A stretch of DNA of 64,000 bases from Phytoseiulus persimilis (taxonomy: Eukaryota; Arthropoda; Arachnida; Mesostigmata; Phytoseiidae): NCBI GenBank assembly GCA_037576195.1, contig JAQZDE010000119.1, forward strand, positions 1-64,000, in the 5' to 3' direction. Shown here in pieces: positions 1 to 11,043 of the stretch. Numbering within the stretch: position 1 is the stretch's first letter; the number at the start of each line of letters is the position of its first letter. Position numbers and translations under genes: made by a program. Under the pieces are notes generated by a model, which did not search any database, had not been told where the DNA came from, and saw nothing but the letters and a program-made list of their open reading frames with translations.

Positions 1-450
1 GCAGAAGCCGCCAACTCAGTTCTGACAATGACGCTGTTCACTATAGTCTTCTTGGCGAGTGATAGGAACGAGTTTTTGAAAGTATGGGGGAGTATGGTTG
101 TGCGAGTTTTCCTGACCATGTTCAATTTCATCCAATGGGTTCAAGTTCACGAAGTTTATCCCACGCCCGCGAGGGGAGCAGGCTTCGCTCTCGCGATGAT
201 GTTCTCGCGATTCGGAGCGGGGTTAGCACCCTTCATCAAAGATCTCGAAAGCTGGACGTCTCAGAGTGTTCCTTTGCTAATATTCACCCTCTGTACGGCC
301 AGCGATCTTCTCCTCATCCGTTTGCTTCCGGAAACACTGAACAGACCACTCCCGGATACGATCGATGACGCTGAAAAACTGCTGGCGAGAACCCGAACTC
401 CCAAGGGAGAGAGTCCAGAGAAATCCGCAATCAGAATGGGCGACAGATGA
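1..450 (+). CDS. SLC22-type organic ion transporter, 3' end (partial)
   Basis: This is the C-terminal 149 codons of a major facilitator transporter, cut by the window edge. The frame is open from base 1 and ends with TGA at 448-450. It covers the last membrane segments and the cytoplasmic tail. Landmarks are the VHEVYPTPARGAGFALAMMF segment, the typical SLC22 motif before helix 11, and the tail PETLNRPLPDTIDDAEKLL. Both motifs recur, slightly changed, in the two complete transporters at 11044-14075 and 17222-18986 (there as VHEINPTPARSVGFAVCMMF and PETLDKKLPDTIDDVE). It is therefore a third member of the same local family, on the opposite strand. Substrates of SLC22 proteins are usually organic cations, anions or zwitterions; which one applies here cannot be told. 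No intron is visible in this portion. Confidence 0.88.
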   Translation, partial: AEAANSVLTMTLFTIVFLASDRNEFLKVWGSMVVRVFLTMFNFIQWVQVHEVYPTPARGAGFALAMMFSRFGAGLAPFIKDLESWTSQSVPLLIFTLCTASDLLLIRLLPETLNRPLPDTIDDAEKLLARTRTPKGESPEKSAIRMGDR

Positions 451-2983
451 CCGGTAATGATGATAAACAAGTGTGGTGACTAGTGGAAAACGAGCTCTCA
501 TTGGCATGTTGGTGGAGACCCTCAAAGACACCACTACCACCGAGGTGATCCTCGCTCGGTAGATCGTTCTTCTCAGACATTCAGCAGATTAGCAGCAGAG
601 AACCCGCAGAGACGATCATCACATTGTTCGAACTGACCTTAATCAGGGAGACTGGGCGAATGTCATTCGCTCGGAATCCATATACCTTGAATCGGACTAT
701 GGAAACGCAGTCATTTGAAGGCGGATGTCGCACAGCATTGCAGGAAAGGAGTCGTCCGTGATACATCACCCTTGCGGCGGCTAGATACGAGCTTCTTGGA
801 TCTGTCGAATCCCAAGCAAAAATTCGTGGATGTTTCACAATTTTGCCAGTGAATGTTAGACTCGGCTTGGGCTCGTAGCTCAGTTTTTCACGATCGCACT
901 CCCCGAACAAGGGCTCCACCGAACGCTACAGAAGTGAGTCTGACTTCATTCGTGGGCGAGCGTGGGGCCGAACGAGATCAGCTGTTGCTTCTCATGATCG
1001 CTCACTTAAACGCTTTCAAGGGGACTGAGACGGACTTTCGGGGTCAACTCGGTAGTTCCAGCCGCTCCAATCACCTTTTCATTTATTTCCCGGATTATGT
1101 GACGTTGGATGTTCTCATTTCGTTTCCCATAACCTCTTTCTCAGGACACCCTCGAAAGTTTGTATGCGCAGACTTTGTTTTTTCATGGACTCCACCTCGG
1201 TCTTGTAAAGATGCCACAAGTACTCAACGCTTAACGCCTGCGAGGGAACATACGTGAGAAACAAAGTCGTGTGAGAAATCGACCATCGACAATCGATGGG
1301 AGAACATCAATCGGTCAGGTCATCGTGTTCCGATGCGAAAGTATATATTATTTTACATCGGCGGATTGAATACTTCTTCGGCAGGACTTGAAGATAGGAT
1401 GCCAGGCAATTTGTGGGAGAGCACTTGATAATTGTTCTCCTTCCACTCGAAGTTGCTTGAAACGTGAGAGGGCACCGTGGTTTCCACGGAGTCCGTTGAA
1501 TAGCTTTCACCTGGGATCAGTTGAGACATTAGATAACTCGAGGCTGTTTCGCTGCGGCGCGTCTCGGACTAATGCCAAAGACGTTCGAGTAGTTTGGATG
1601 GAGGACCTTCGGTGTCCGTCACAGTCTCGGTGGAAGTTGGCTTCGAGAACGAATAATGTTTGGCAGGTGGCTTGAACTTTCCCATCTTATTTCCGGAATC
1701 GACGGAAAGCTTCGTTGTAGTCCTGAGTCGACTGTCAGCGGAAGCCGGACATAATGCTTCTCATGCGACAACTTAACAGCAAATCTGTGAATTTGACTCT
1801 ACTTTGAGTCGCATGAAGGAAACATCACTTGAGAGGTGCTCGTCGAAGCCCATAATTGATCGCGTTAGATAGTGGTATGAATATCGATCAACAATGGGGG
1901 GCAGCTTTGTAGACTCCGGGTTCAGAGTCTAGGGGAGTGAATATCGTTGGATTCACGATATGAATGTTCATCTGATGCGAGCATACACACCCAGATTTCA
2001 CAGAGGCATCTTCCCTACCTCCCCGGCTCATTGCATGGCATGGGCCCTCTCTCTAGATACGACATCGCGGACATTGACACTGTTTGACTGGGGACCCGTT
2101 CAGTTCCAGAGAAGCGACTACGCTTAAATGAACGGTCGACAACCAGCGGCGTCCCCAGGGCGGGCAGAATTGCCATATTTTATTTTCATGATTCATATTC
2201 CTCATCGACCACAAGGGCAGAGATCCCTCCAGAGCTGCCATAGAGAGCAGTTTCCCTGGACGCAAAGCTGATCGGAGGTGAGACCTTGGTCGATTTTTTT
2301 CCATATCCGTGTCTGCATGGCACATTCAACCCGTTCAATGAATGACTAAAAAATGTACCTCCGCGCCGGAGAGCATGCGCGAGTCGCAATCCGGATAGAG
2401 CGCCTAAGCCTCATCATTGAATACGATTATGAGGATGGTTTCCGGACCTGCGCGTGGAAACGCGAATTCTGCTCATCATCGCCGTCACGATAGGCAAGTG
2501 TGAGAGGTCTTTCGGCGAGTTGAGACGGATCATGAGTCATGATCGTTAAGGGTCAAGGAAGGCTGAGGGCACTGGCGCTCTCGAGTAGCGAGAGAGACGA
2601 AACGGAGGAAATTGGACTCCGAAGCTGCTATAGAGAGTTTTGTTGAAGCCGTGGCCCATCGTGCGCGTTTCAGATCACCAGATTAACGTGATAATATCTA
2701 GAGAGCATGACCCTGTTTCCATCTCCAAGAATCTTTGCCTCGGGCGCGGCGTGAGCAAGATACGCCACTGGTTATAACACCTTTCTTGCCCCCAGAGAAT
2801 TTCCAGAAGCGTTGTTGCCTTCCCGAATGAAACCAACCGCGGCACTTGCTCGATGGTTGCAGCTACGACCGCTGTGCGATGCGAGACATGTAGAGACTCT
2901 TCGAGCCGGGATTTTCTACGAAGAATGGAGGGCATAATTCGAGCTCAAGCTGATCGGAGACTCCGAAGAAATTTATTACAACC
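451..2983. other. Intergenic stretch, no supported gene
   Basis: Between the transporter stop and the 3' end of BCCIP I found only short overlapping open frames with no recognisable protein, no domain motif and no consistent splice sites. It may hold the transporter 3' UTR and regulatory DNA. Confidence 0.5.
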
Positions 2984-4704
2984 TTAAACATTCTCCTCGA
3001 CCAATCGGATCATATCAGGGAGTTTCTTCGCATCCAGTACGAGTACCTGCAGGGAAGAAAATTGGTATAGACGCTGCGCTTAATGGCCAGAGGAAACTTT
3101 TTTGAGCGAACGTCATTGCGGATGGAGAATTTCAGCGAAGCACAGACCTGACGAACTTGTTTCAGCTCCTCGTCGTCCTCTTTCCATTTCCCGGCGATCG
3201 CCGTATCTGCATCGCCCTGAGGAACCTGCGGAAACAGTCAGGAATCGATTGGCTCGATTTTACCATAATGCTCATGGAACGGCCCTCGCAAAAGAAATCG
3301 TGAGCGCACGCACCTCGTACGAGAACTTGAACTCCGCAAGATCCACAAACAGTTCCTCCTCGCCATTGGCATAGAGTACATTGTCCGTTCCTTTGTACTG
3401 TTTGCAGATTAATACGAGATGGGTGAAATCGAACGCTTTGTTCGACTTGGGCATCTGCGAATGGAGCCTCATGAAAATCAGAATTCCATCATCTCATACG
3501 AGGAGTTTTCCCACAGTAGAGCTCCATAGTTTTAGGCTTGTTATAGAGCCCGTAATCCTTGAAACTTCCAACCTTCTCCCAATCTTCGTTGATGCTCTTC
3601 AGGAGCGGGACCGCGATTCTCGGTGGGATGTTAACGAACCTCTCCGACAACAAGAATCCAACCCTACCGGTCGAGAAGATGTCTTCCAGTTTAGAACGAA
3701 TGGGTCCTTCCTGGAAGGGGAACAATTGGCTGAAACACTACCAAACGACATCAAGGTGATATGCTTGGGCAATCATTCATTCTCAATCGCAATTCAGCAG
3801 CATCTGACTAAACAATTGGAGCATCTTCCCGGGCTGATGCACGAGAAGGTTTCTTGGGCCACGGCGGAACGGATAAGGCGAAACGAACAAAGAGTGTTCT
3901 GAGGATGTCCTTCTCCAACGATGTGTTCCAGCATACTTACATTCCCTGCTTGTTCCAGGAGGAACTTTTTGACACCTTTCACACCTTCTCGATCGGAATC
4001 GAGCGGCAATAAGCCTCCTATGCCGAAAACATCCCCTTCATCATTCAAGTCATCGTCATCTTCATCTTGCATGTCTTCATCCGATTGTCGCAGCACAACG
4101 GAAAGCTTGTTGAGCTCGATCAGGTGATTCGCAAGGTCTGAGACATTGATGTGAGCATTCCTGAATGACTGTGGGAGGACGTCTGGTGAGCTATCGAGAG
4201 CCACGAGGAATTTTATGTCGAACTCCGGCCCGGTGTTTTATGGATACACTCCTGATGGGGCTGCTATCACAACACCTACCCAATATTTTTGGTATTCTCG
4301 GTGGGCCAAGTTATTGACGAGCACCAAACACGGCATCGGGTGGCCCCCGTATGAATTCCAAACTCACCTGCAGGAGTAGTTTTTTGATTCCATGAAAGTC
4401 CGAATCGTCCGGAGGAAAGGCGTCGAAGTCGACTGTGACAACTGCATTCAACATGTCATCATCTTCTCCCGCGGACGACTCGTCTCCAGAGTCTCCGTCT
4501 TCCTCTGAGTCGTCCATCTCTTCATCTGAAACACGAGAAGCCCAAACCGGAGTCTGGTTTTACGACCAACTCGATCCATCGACAGGACTCACGGGTTCCT
4601 CCGATCCAAACGCTCGCCTGGATCTCGGGGATCTATTTCTCACCATAGGCTGGAGCTGCTTCGACGACTTTATCTTCTCGCCTCGACTTCTTGGGATTGG
4701 CCAT
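2984..4704 (-). CDS. BCCIP: BCCIP homolog (BRCA2 and CDKN1A interacting protein)
   Basis: Seven exons on the minus strand join to a 288-residue protein: 4644-4704, 4368-4525, 3941-4168, 3573-3710, 3314-3454, 3148-3225, 2984-3046. All phases agree and every intron is GT-AG; the donor after 3573 (GTTGGA) is the weakest. The family is recognised from an acidic N-terminus, then VDFDAFPPDDSDFHGIKKLL, an acidic loop with EGDVFGIGGLLPLD, VGFLLSERFVNIPPRIAVPL, the block LYANGEEELFVDLAEFKF and a final GKWKEDDEE region, in the order found in human BCCIP (about 314 residues). BCCIP is a nuclear protein linked to homologous recombination, cell-cycle control and large ribosomal subunit assembly. An AATAAA lies about ten bases after the stop, giving a very short 3' UTR. 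The gene is divergent from DESI1. Confidence 0.93.
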
Positions 4705-5747
4705 CTGTGGGATACAAGCAAAAAGTTTCCAATGCTCGCGACGGGAGGTTTTCTCGATTGGTTCGGGTTCAACAGCTCAGGCTGTCCAATCAGACTCCGT
4801 GCCTCTACACTGTGATGAGGACTATGTCCGCGGCCATGCAGGAAATGGAATTTTCGGGGCCATTCGTACAGTCAATTCAGCGTGAGCATGATCGCGCACC
4901 CCCACCTCCCGTGTCATTCGAATCCTTCAAATCGGAAAATCGTTGTCGGCTCACCCTAATTTTTCATCCACCACTTCGTCCAGGGACACTCCTGTATCGT
5001 ACTACACGTGCCGCTCGATTCCTCGGGGTGAATTTTCCGAGCCTTCGCTCTGAGGATGTTTCCAAACCCGAAGCTCTGTGTTGACAAGTTCCGGCACAGT
5101 ATTTGTCGACAGCCTCGCTGCATGCGCACATTCTATCGTCGCCGACAGCACGTGGAAGGTGGAGAGGGCAAACTATTCAAACATCCGGATTCGCGGGCTC
5201 CGAGCGTAGCGACTCACTCATTCGAAAATCTCTTCGAGCAATTCCTCGCTCGACAGGAATTATCACCCGATTGAAGCCAGAACTCGTAACTTATTTGCCT
5301 CTCTCTTTTCGCATCTGTCTAGTCTCAAACTCCAAATACTTCGGGAACACCGCTTGTTTCTTCGATGCGCGTGTCGATTCGAGGGATCGGAGCGGGAACG
5401 ATTGGTTCCCGACCCGTCTGGTCGAGCGGGTTTCATTGAAACATGAATACCAGCTTGATTGAGACGGTGGAATGAACCATTCAAGTCCGAAGCGAGAGGA
5501 GTTTCAATCCAAATCGACGCACGTACAACGCCTCCTGGTGGCTGTTCATCAAAGCCGGGCCCATAACAAACGAGCGCTAGCGAACGTCCTCACTCGGAAC
5601 TGCCGTCGACAGCTCTCACGGCAACAGCTGACAGGCCCGAGATTCCATCGATTCTACCGGTTAAGTGCAGTGACTCTCCAGTGTCTGCCCAAACACCCAT
5701 ACCCCGAGAGTTCATCCGAGTTCGTTCGAAAATTCTACGTTACGATC
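4705..5747. other. Divergent intergenic region between BCCIP and DESI1
   Basis: About 1 kb separates the two oppositely oriented start codons, so it should contain both promoters. Several short open frames are present but none looks like a protein family or has matching splice sites. Confidence 0.5.
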
Positions 5748-7979
5748 ATGTCGGAGGGACCCGTCGAAGTGTTACTCTACATCTACGATCTCTCCAGGGG
5801 CATGGCGAGAGCCCTGAGCCCAGTGTTCTTAGGTAATGCCGCATTTGAAATCCCGGTGAAGAACAGCAGGGGGACTACGTGAGAGGATTTCGCGATTCAA
5901 GTGTGAATCGACAATGATCGAGGAATCGTGGGACACGCCTGCTCGAAACTCCTCTCCAGCTCCCTGTCGGCTTTCATTCCTAGTGCCCCTTAGAACCCCC
6001 GATCCACACTTACAGAGAATGTTTTATTCAACAAAGATTGCGCTTTTCAACATCATTGAAATGGGATACGGAGTCGAGTCCTCTTTCGACGACACTACTT
6101 AGATCTTCATCTTCCATGATAATTCTTTGCGCCATACGAGTTCTAGCCACGATCCATTCCTGGCAGAATTACGTCTTCCGAGAAAGAGCCCGTCTTCTGA
6201 GCGAGTTTGAGGTGCTTCAATCCAGACTTGAAGGACAATTCCGCTGCATCATCCAATCATCCCACCTGGCAGACGGCTTCCCGCTTTGTGACGTCATCCT
6301 GTCAGCAGAGCACTCACTGGCTAAGGAATCGCGACTCATAATGACGCTAGCTATCATGTGTCTAGAAATTTCCGCGAGATCTGACACAGATAAGTTTTCG
6401 GGCGGATAGGAAGAGTTTCACCTCGTCCTTTTCCGCGTTGCTGTCATTTCGAGAAAGTTCTTCGGAGAGGATGCGCTCGAACGCGCTTCATTCGAGATTT
6501 CTCTACAGCTTCAAAACCATTGCTCTTCGGGGTGGTGATTAGGCTCCGGAGCCTTATAACGATGCGAAGTACCTTAATCAGAGAGAACGGGAAGTTAACT
6601 TCATGGATGTTTCCGATGGTTCGGTGTCATGATTGTTCTGCTCATTATGACACAGTTGTGACGGTGGAACTGAAACCGAGGTCGGCTTCCTCGAAAAAAT
6701 CGGCGGTCTCCTCCATGAATCGTTGTCCGTTCCGACCACTTCCCATTTTTCCTAACAATCTTGGGAATGGAACGGATGTCCCAGAGCCGTAGGAGTCCGA
6801 ATACCGTGGGTGGCGAGGGTTGGTTCTCTCCCTAAGGCTACGAGCTAACAGTCTCAGACTATTCTTAGAGCAAACCAGGGTAGGTGCTCTCTGAGCCTCC
6901 CACAAGAGCAGCAGAGTTCCCGGATCGAAGAATTTCATCTCCAATTAGTAGATTTTCCAATAATCCGGACGGGTCATTTGATCCAGTTCTACCCCGATCT
7001 GAAAGTACATCCATTCCTCTTCTATCCCGCAAAACTCGAAGACCATTTGGACAACTCAATTATTCCGACCTAGCACGTTGGATTCATCATTCAACTCCCG
7101 ATTCGGCAGAAGGACTTCTAGAATTCACAAACGATTTCAAAGCTCTATCTTTTTCCGAACTCACTCGAAACCTGGCTCGAACGGAGTCTACGGCAACTCA
7201 GAGCATCTTACGATGCGAGAAGTTCGTAAAAGTTCCCACTCAAGAAGTGCGTTCGCGCCTCCAATCGAGAATAATTGAATCAGTAAAAGTCAATAGCCTA
7301 TCGTCCCTTCAGGTAAAGAAATTCCTGGGATATGGCACACATCAATCGTCGTCTTTGGAAGGTCAGTACATAGTTTCGGAATTCAATCGCGTTTGAAGCT
7401 CACCAGCGGGCTGAAGACCGAAAGCGGCCGGAAGATGAATCTCTTTTCCACATTTCCAGCGAATACTTCTACGGATCGCAGGGTATCGAGTCGTGCACCC
7501 CAGGAGCGACGGAACTAAACGAGCCCATGCAGATAATGCGCCTCGGAACATCAGAAGTGCCGTACTCGTTGTTCAACGAGTACCTTTCCGAGCTTGGTGA
7601 AACGTCCTTCAAAGTTAGTTCCCAGATGGATGCTCCCTGAAGTGAGCAGTTTGATCCAAAGGTCGCCTCAAGAATGACATAACCCGCTGATATCCGAAAA
7701 GTCCTATAGAGACTTATGGCGGTTGAACTCTTCCAGGGAATCGAATATGACTTGTTCAAACACAATTGTAATACATTCAGCCACGAGCTGTCGCAGTTCC
7801 TCACTGGTCGAGGCATTCCCGAATATATACTGAGGCTTCCGGACGAAGTACTTAACACGTGAGTGCAATCACGGTGAATGAATTAAACAGATAGCCCGTT
7901 TTCCGTTGAGATATGCGGTTCGAAATCCGTGAAAGGCTCTTCCGTCGCATTGACGCGTATAGCCTCAGTGACTATGTAA
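5748..7979 (+). CDS. DESI1: DESI1-like desumoylating isopeptidase (PPPDE peptidase)
   Basis: Five exons: 5748-5832, 7313-7361, 7460-7613, 7737-7858 and a tentative 7895-7979, giving 164 residues (human DESI1 has 168). The start was chosen because [20 protein letters not shown] matches the beginning of the PPPDE fold; an in-frame upstream extension exists but has no family support. The catalytic pair is visible: His37 in IWHTS and Cys107 in HNCNTF. Other conserved blocks are [27 protein letters not shown] and [22 protein letters not shown] proteins are cysteine peptidases that remove SUMO from selected proteins; depalmitoylase activity has also been reported for the family. The first intron is 1.48 kb. 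The last exon is less certain: its acceptor (GATAG) is poor, only TPF matches the family, and no AATAAA follows, so the 3' end could differ (see the findings on the PUL gene). Confidence 0.9.
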
Positions 7980-8992
7980 CTCTCGACCGTGGCGTCATAG
8001 CGGCAGGCCACGAACCTGAGCGATGACTAGAACATCGGCTGTGGCACGGCTGAGAGAGAACACTTCCTTAGCTGCCGGGCCGGTCTCAGACGCCGGACGA
8101 GGGAATCGGTTAAAAGCTTTTCTCCAAAGAGAAGCAACTCCGAATAAGCTCTCCAACACTAACAGTTCTGTATCGCAGTCTCAAGACCGCTGTTTATCGT
8201 GGAACGGAAATCGTGATGGTTATCGACTTCTCTGGATTACAGGCCTTTCGGTGCAAGAATAGCGCAATCGCTGGGCGTCCCGGTTTCGCTTAGGAGCGAG
8301 AACGCAAGAGGAACCTCGTTCTGTGGAAACGCGCAACAGAACCCAAGAGGGAGAGGAAGTTCACCTGAAAGGCAGGTAGGAAATTTCGAGTGTGGATGCG
8401 ACTCGTCGAGTCTTTCGATTCCCGCCCTGAACCCAAGCTCCCCTCGGGCAAAACCCGCTCACTCACAACTCCTGCTGCTCGCGACTCCTCGATCGGATCT
8501 CCAATCTTGCCGAGAGCACGCTGGTTCTCGCGTGCGTCGCCAGACTTGGAAGCAGCGTCGGAAATCAATCATCTTTGTGAGCGTGCGAGGGAATCAAGTC
8601 GGGTTCTTAGTTCGTCCGGCCCGGCAGAGAGGCCCCTCAGCCGGTTTAGGGCATTGCTTTCGGGCTATACAGCGGTGTCGTTATGCTATATTTGGGCCTC
8701 CAGAACTTGGTCCGAAAGAGTTGGTTCCCTGCGAACCGCCGGAAAAGTACACGAGCGAGTCGCCCTACCTCTAGGATTGTCGGAGTGCGCGCGTGAATAA
8801 TCTTATAAGTTCTCCAAATCTTCCGGCAGGCTATAGATCCAATCAGCAGACCGCATCTACCCGATCGAAGAGTAAGCTGAAGATTCGTTTTGTACTCCGC
8901 TACGTTCAATTCGCGATTCTGCATGGGGAAGAAGCGCTACCGTATTTGATCCAGAACTGGTTTTTACGACGGATGGCTCGGACTTTTTCCAG
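7980..8992 (+). other. Region between DESI1 and the PUL gene, possibly holding further exons
   Basis: No poly(A) signal was seen here although both neighbours are on the plus strand. Open stretches occur: a frame open from about 8216 to 8776, and a frame reading VIDFSGLQAFRCK near 8222. The latter has the spacing of a thioredoxin DF-x(5)-CxxCK site but with the first cysteine replaced by alanine. A short frame [20 protein letters not shown] starts at 7913. None could be joined with consistent phase, so they are not called as exons. Confidence 0.3.
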
Positions 8993-10677
8993 ATGAGTAG
9001 CACCGTCGAAAACCCAGGCCGTGAGAGTGAATCTCCGGAAAACCGAGTTCCAGTTGCTCCGAGGAAAACGAGACGCTATGAAGACCCGGCCATTTGTTTC
9101 GAGCCGATTGATGTGAGTATGACCGTTTTTGTAATTCTTGCATCTCTCGGCTCAGAGCTGCAGTTCTGAACGGAACTTATGGTTCCGGCTGTTGTGAGTT
9201 TCCGGTGAGCTGGATTTTTTCACGAAACTATCGATCATGTTTCCATTCAAGGGAACATCAGCATTGCAAGTGGTCGAGGAACGATTGCAGGGTAAACTCT
9301 CCGAGGAAGACTCATCTTGTCTCCGAGAGTTCGCCGAATACATCAACACAGACTGCGGCTCCTGGTCCTTAGGAGGACCTCATCTCGATCTTCTTGGTGA
9401 GACTTCATGCTGTTGTTCGTGTTCATCTCGGTCGCATCCTTCGTCAAGTGGTGCCGAAGACACTGAAAGCCAACGATTTCCCCCGAAGGCTCGCATCCCA
9501 TTCATTCCGGGTCTTTTTCTAGGAATCCTACTGGCGGAGAATCAGGAACCGAAAATTCGCCTTGCAACCATCCAGTTCCTCTCGGCTTGCGCACTGAAAG
9601 AAGACTTCATTCTTTTTTTGCATCAAGATCGCAAGGTCGGCTCCACATCTATGTGTCAATATCGGAGGGGTCTTTCCACGGGGGCAACAAAACGCTTGAC
9701 GGCTCTGGCCTTCCCATTTTCAGAATCACGCTATTTTGAACTATGTTTATAAGATCGAGAAACTTCCAGCCGACGAACAGGACGCCATCATGATTTTGGT
9801 ATTCCTTCATCGTTCAAGTTCTCAATTCATCCTAATGAGTTCATGCGCCCTGAAACTGATATCTCGTAGCGGTTACAGCAGCTATCTGAGTCTTTGAATT
9901 TCAACAGATGTGCAACTTCTGCAAGCACAATTCATCTTTCGACTGGCTCATGTACATTTCGGAGTGGCCCTCAGATGACGGAACACCAGGTGGCTGCAAC
10001 AACTGCAAGGTCGCTTAGCGTTTCTCGTTCGTTGTCCAGTTTCGAAGCTGATCTCAGTTCTAATGGTCTCCCATCTTTGCTTTCCTTATTCGCCTTTCAA
10101 GCTCAAATCCAATGTCGCTTGTGCAGGTGACGACTCGTGCCGTGGTGCATGCATTACTCTGTGACCGGAAGGAAACTCAGGAGAAGGCGGCCGCTCTGAT
10201 GTACAACCTCGCGCTCAAAGAGGCAAGCTGAGAGAAGAGGCAGCTTATCCGATCTGACCTCACACAAAAGAAAAAATTGTCTTGCCAGAGCTTGCCTGAC
10301 ATTGCATTGATCTTACAGCTCTTCGATGATCAAGCGACGGAATTCGCAACCGCTCTCCTCCAGTTCCTGCACTCTGACTTGAGTGAAGAGGCTTCTTGGA
10401 GAGCACTCGTGGCGCTGTTCCGATTCTGTCAGATAAGCTACAATGATGTGAGTGAACTCCGACAGAAACTCAATTTGACCATCGGAGGAAACAGCTCTCA
10501 GCTCTTGGGACTTCATCCAAATCATAATAACATTCCGATTGCTTCTATCAGGTACCTGCACTGTGCAGCATGCTTGGGCCAAATCTGGATAAATTCACGA
10601 AAATGTCGAAGCGAGTCGACGCAGCACTAAAAGACCTTCGCGACAAAATCGCCAACCCTGGAGGGGCAGTTATCTAG
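8993..10677 (+). CDS. PUL-domain protein
   Basis: Eight exons join in frame to 322 residues if the ATG at 8993 is the start: 8993-9112, 9252-9396, 9460-9635, 9724-9798, 9908-10009, 10127-10222, 10319-10447, 10552-10677. The ATG sits directly on a good splice acceptor (TTTTCCAG), so it may be internal and earlier exons may exist. The boundary at 9396/9460 is the least certain. The protein starts with the PUL pattern of an aromatic/acidic strand (ICFEPIDGTSALQVVEERL), followed by helical ARM-like repeats, including TTRAVVHALLCDRKETQEKA, ALMYNLALKE and a final ASWRALVALFRFCQ. PUL domains (PLAA, Ufd3, Lub1) bind the C-terminus of Cdc48/p97. In fungi and plants a PUL domain can be joined to a DESI-type peptidase and a thioredoxin domain, which fits its place just after DESI1. 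One intron (10223-10318) starts with GC. Poly(A) signal AATAAA at 10871-10876. Confidence 0.72.
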
Positions 10678-11043
10678 GCATCGTCACCGTTTGATTTCAT
10701 TCGTGAAGCGTTGGCTCCCGTAGAATGGCGACATTCGATATCATAAGTTTCGAGATCTTGTTTCGAATCATATTCTTTGAGAGTGGATCTCAATTTATAA
10801 TAATGCAGCTCCGTGATAAGTTCAGCAGAACGCGAGGGGGCATGAAAATGCGACAAGATTTTATTCTGCTAATAAAACCGAGAGGCTGAACTCACAGACG
10901 AGTTTCGGAGTCTTTTCCCTATACGCCGTTGGCTAAACAATGAAAGCATTGATCCACCGTCCTAGAAGTTACCTAGATCACTCATCCGTCGATCGTCTCC
11001 AAACCGCTCATTCGACATGCATCACTGGTCTCGGAGCGAGTCA
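10678..11043. terminator. Convergent 3' ends with crossed poly(A) signals
   Basis: AATAAA for the plus-strand PUL gene lies at 10871-10876. TTTATT at 10860-10865 is AATAAA for the minus-strand transporter that ends at 11044. The two signals are adjacent, so the mature 3' ends should overlap or abut. Confidence 0.6.

Noticed and set aside
3794-3940. An additional BCCIP exon between 3941 and 3710.
   Set aside because: Direct joining of 3941 to 3710 is in phase and matches the human alignment; the extra stretch reaches a stop.
8222-8262. Thioredoxin-like spacing VIDFSGLQAFRCK.
   Set aside because: The first active-site cysteine is missing, the rest of the fold was not found, and the frame could not be joined in phase to DESI1 or the PUL exons.
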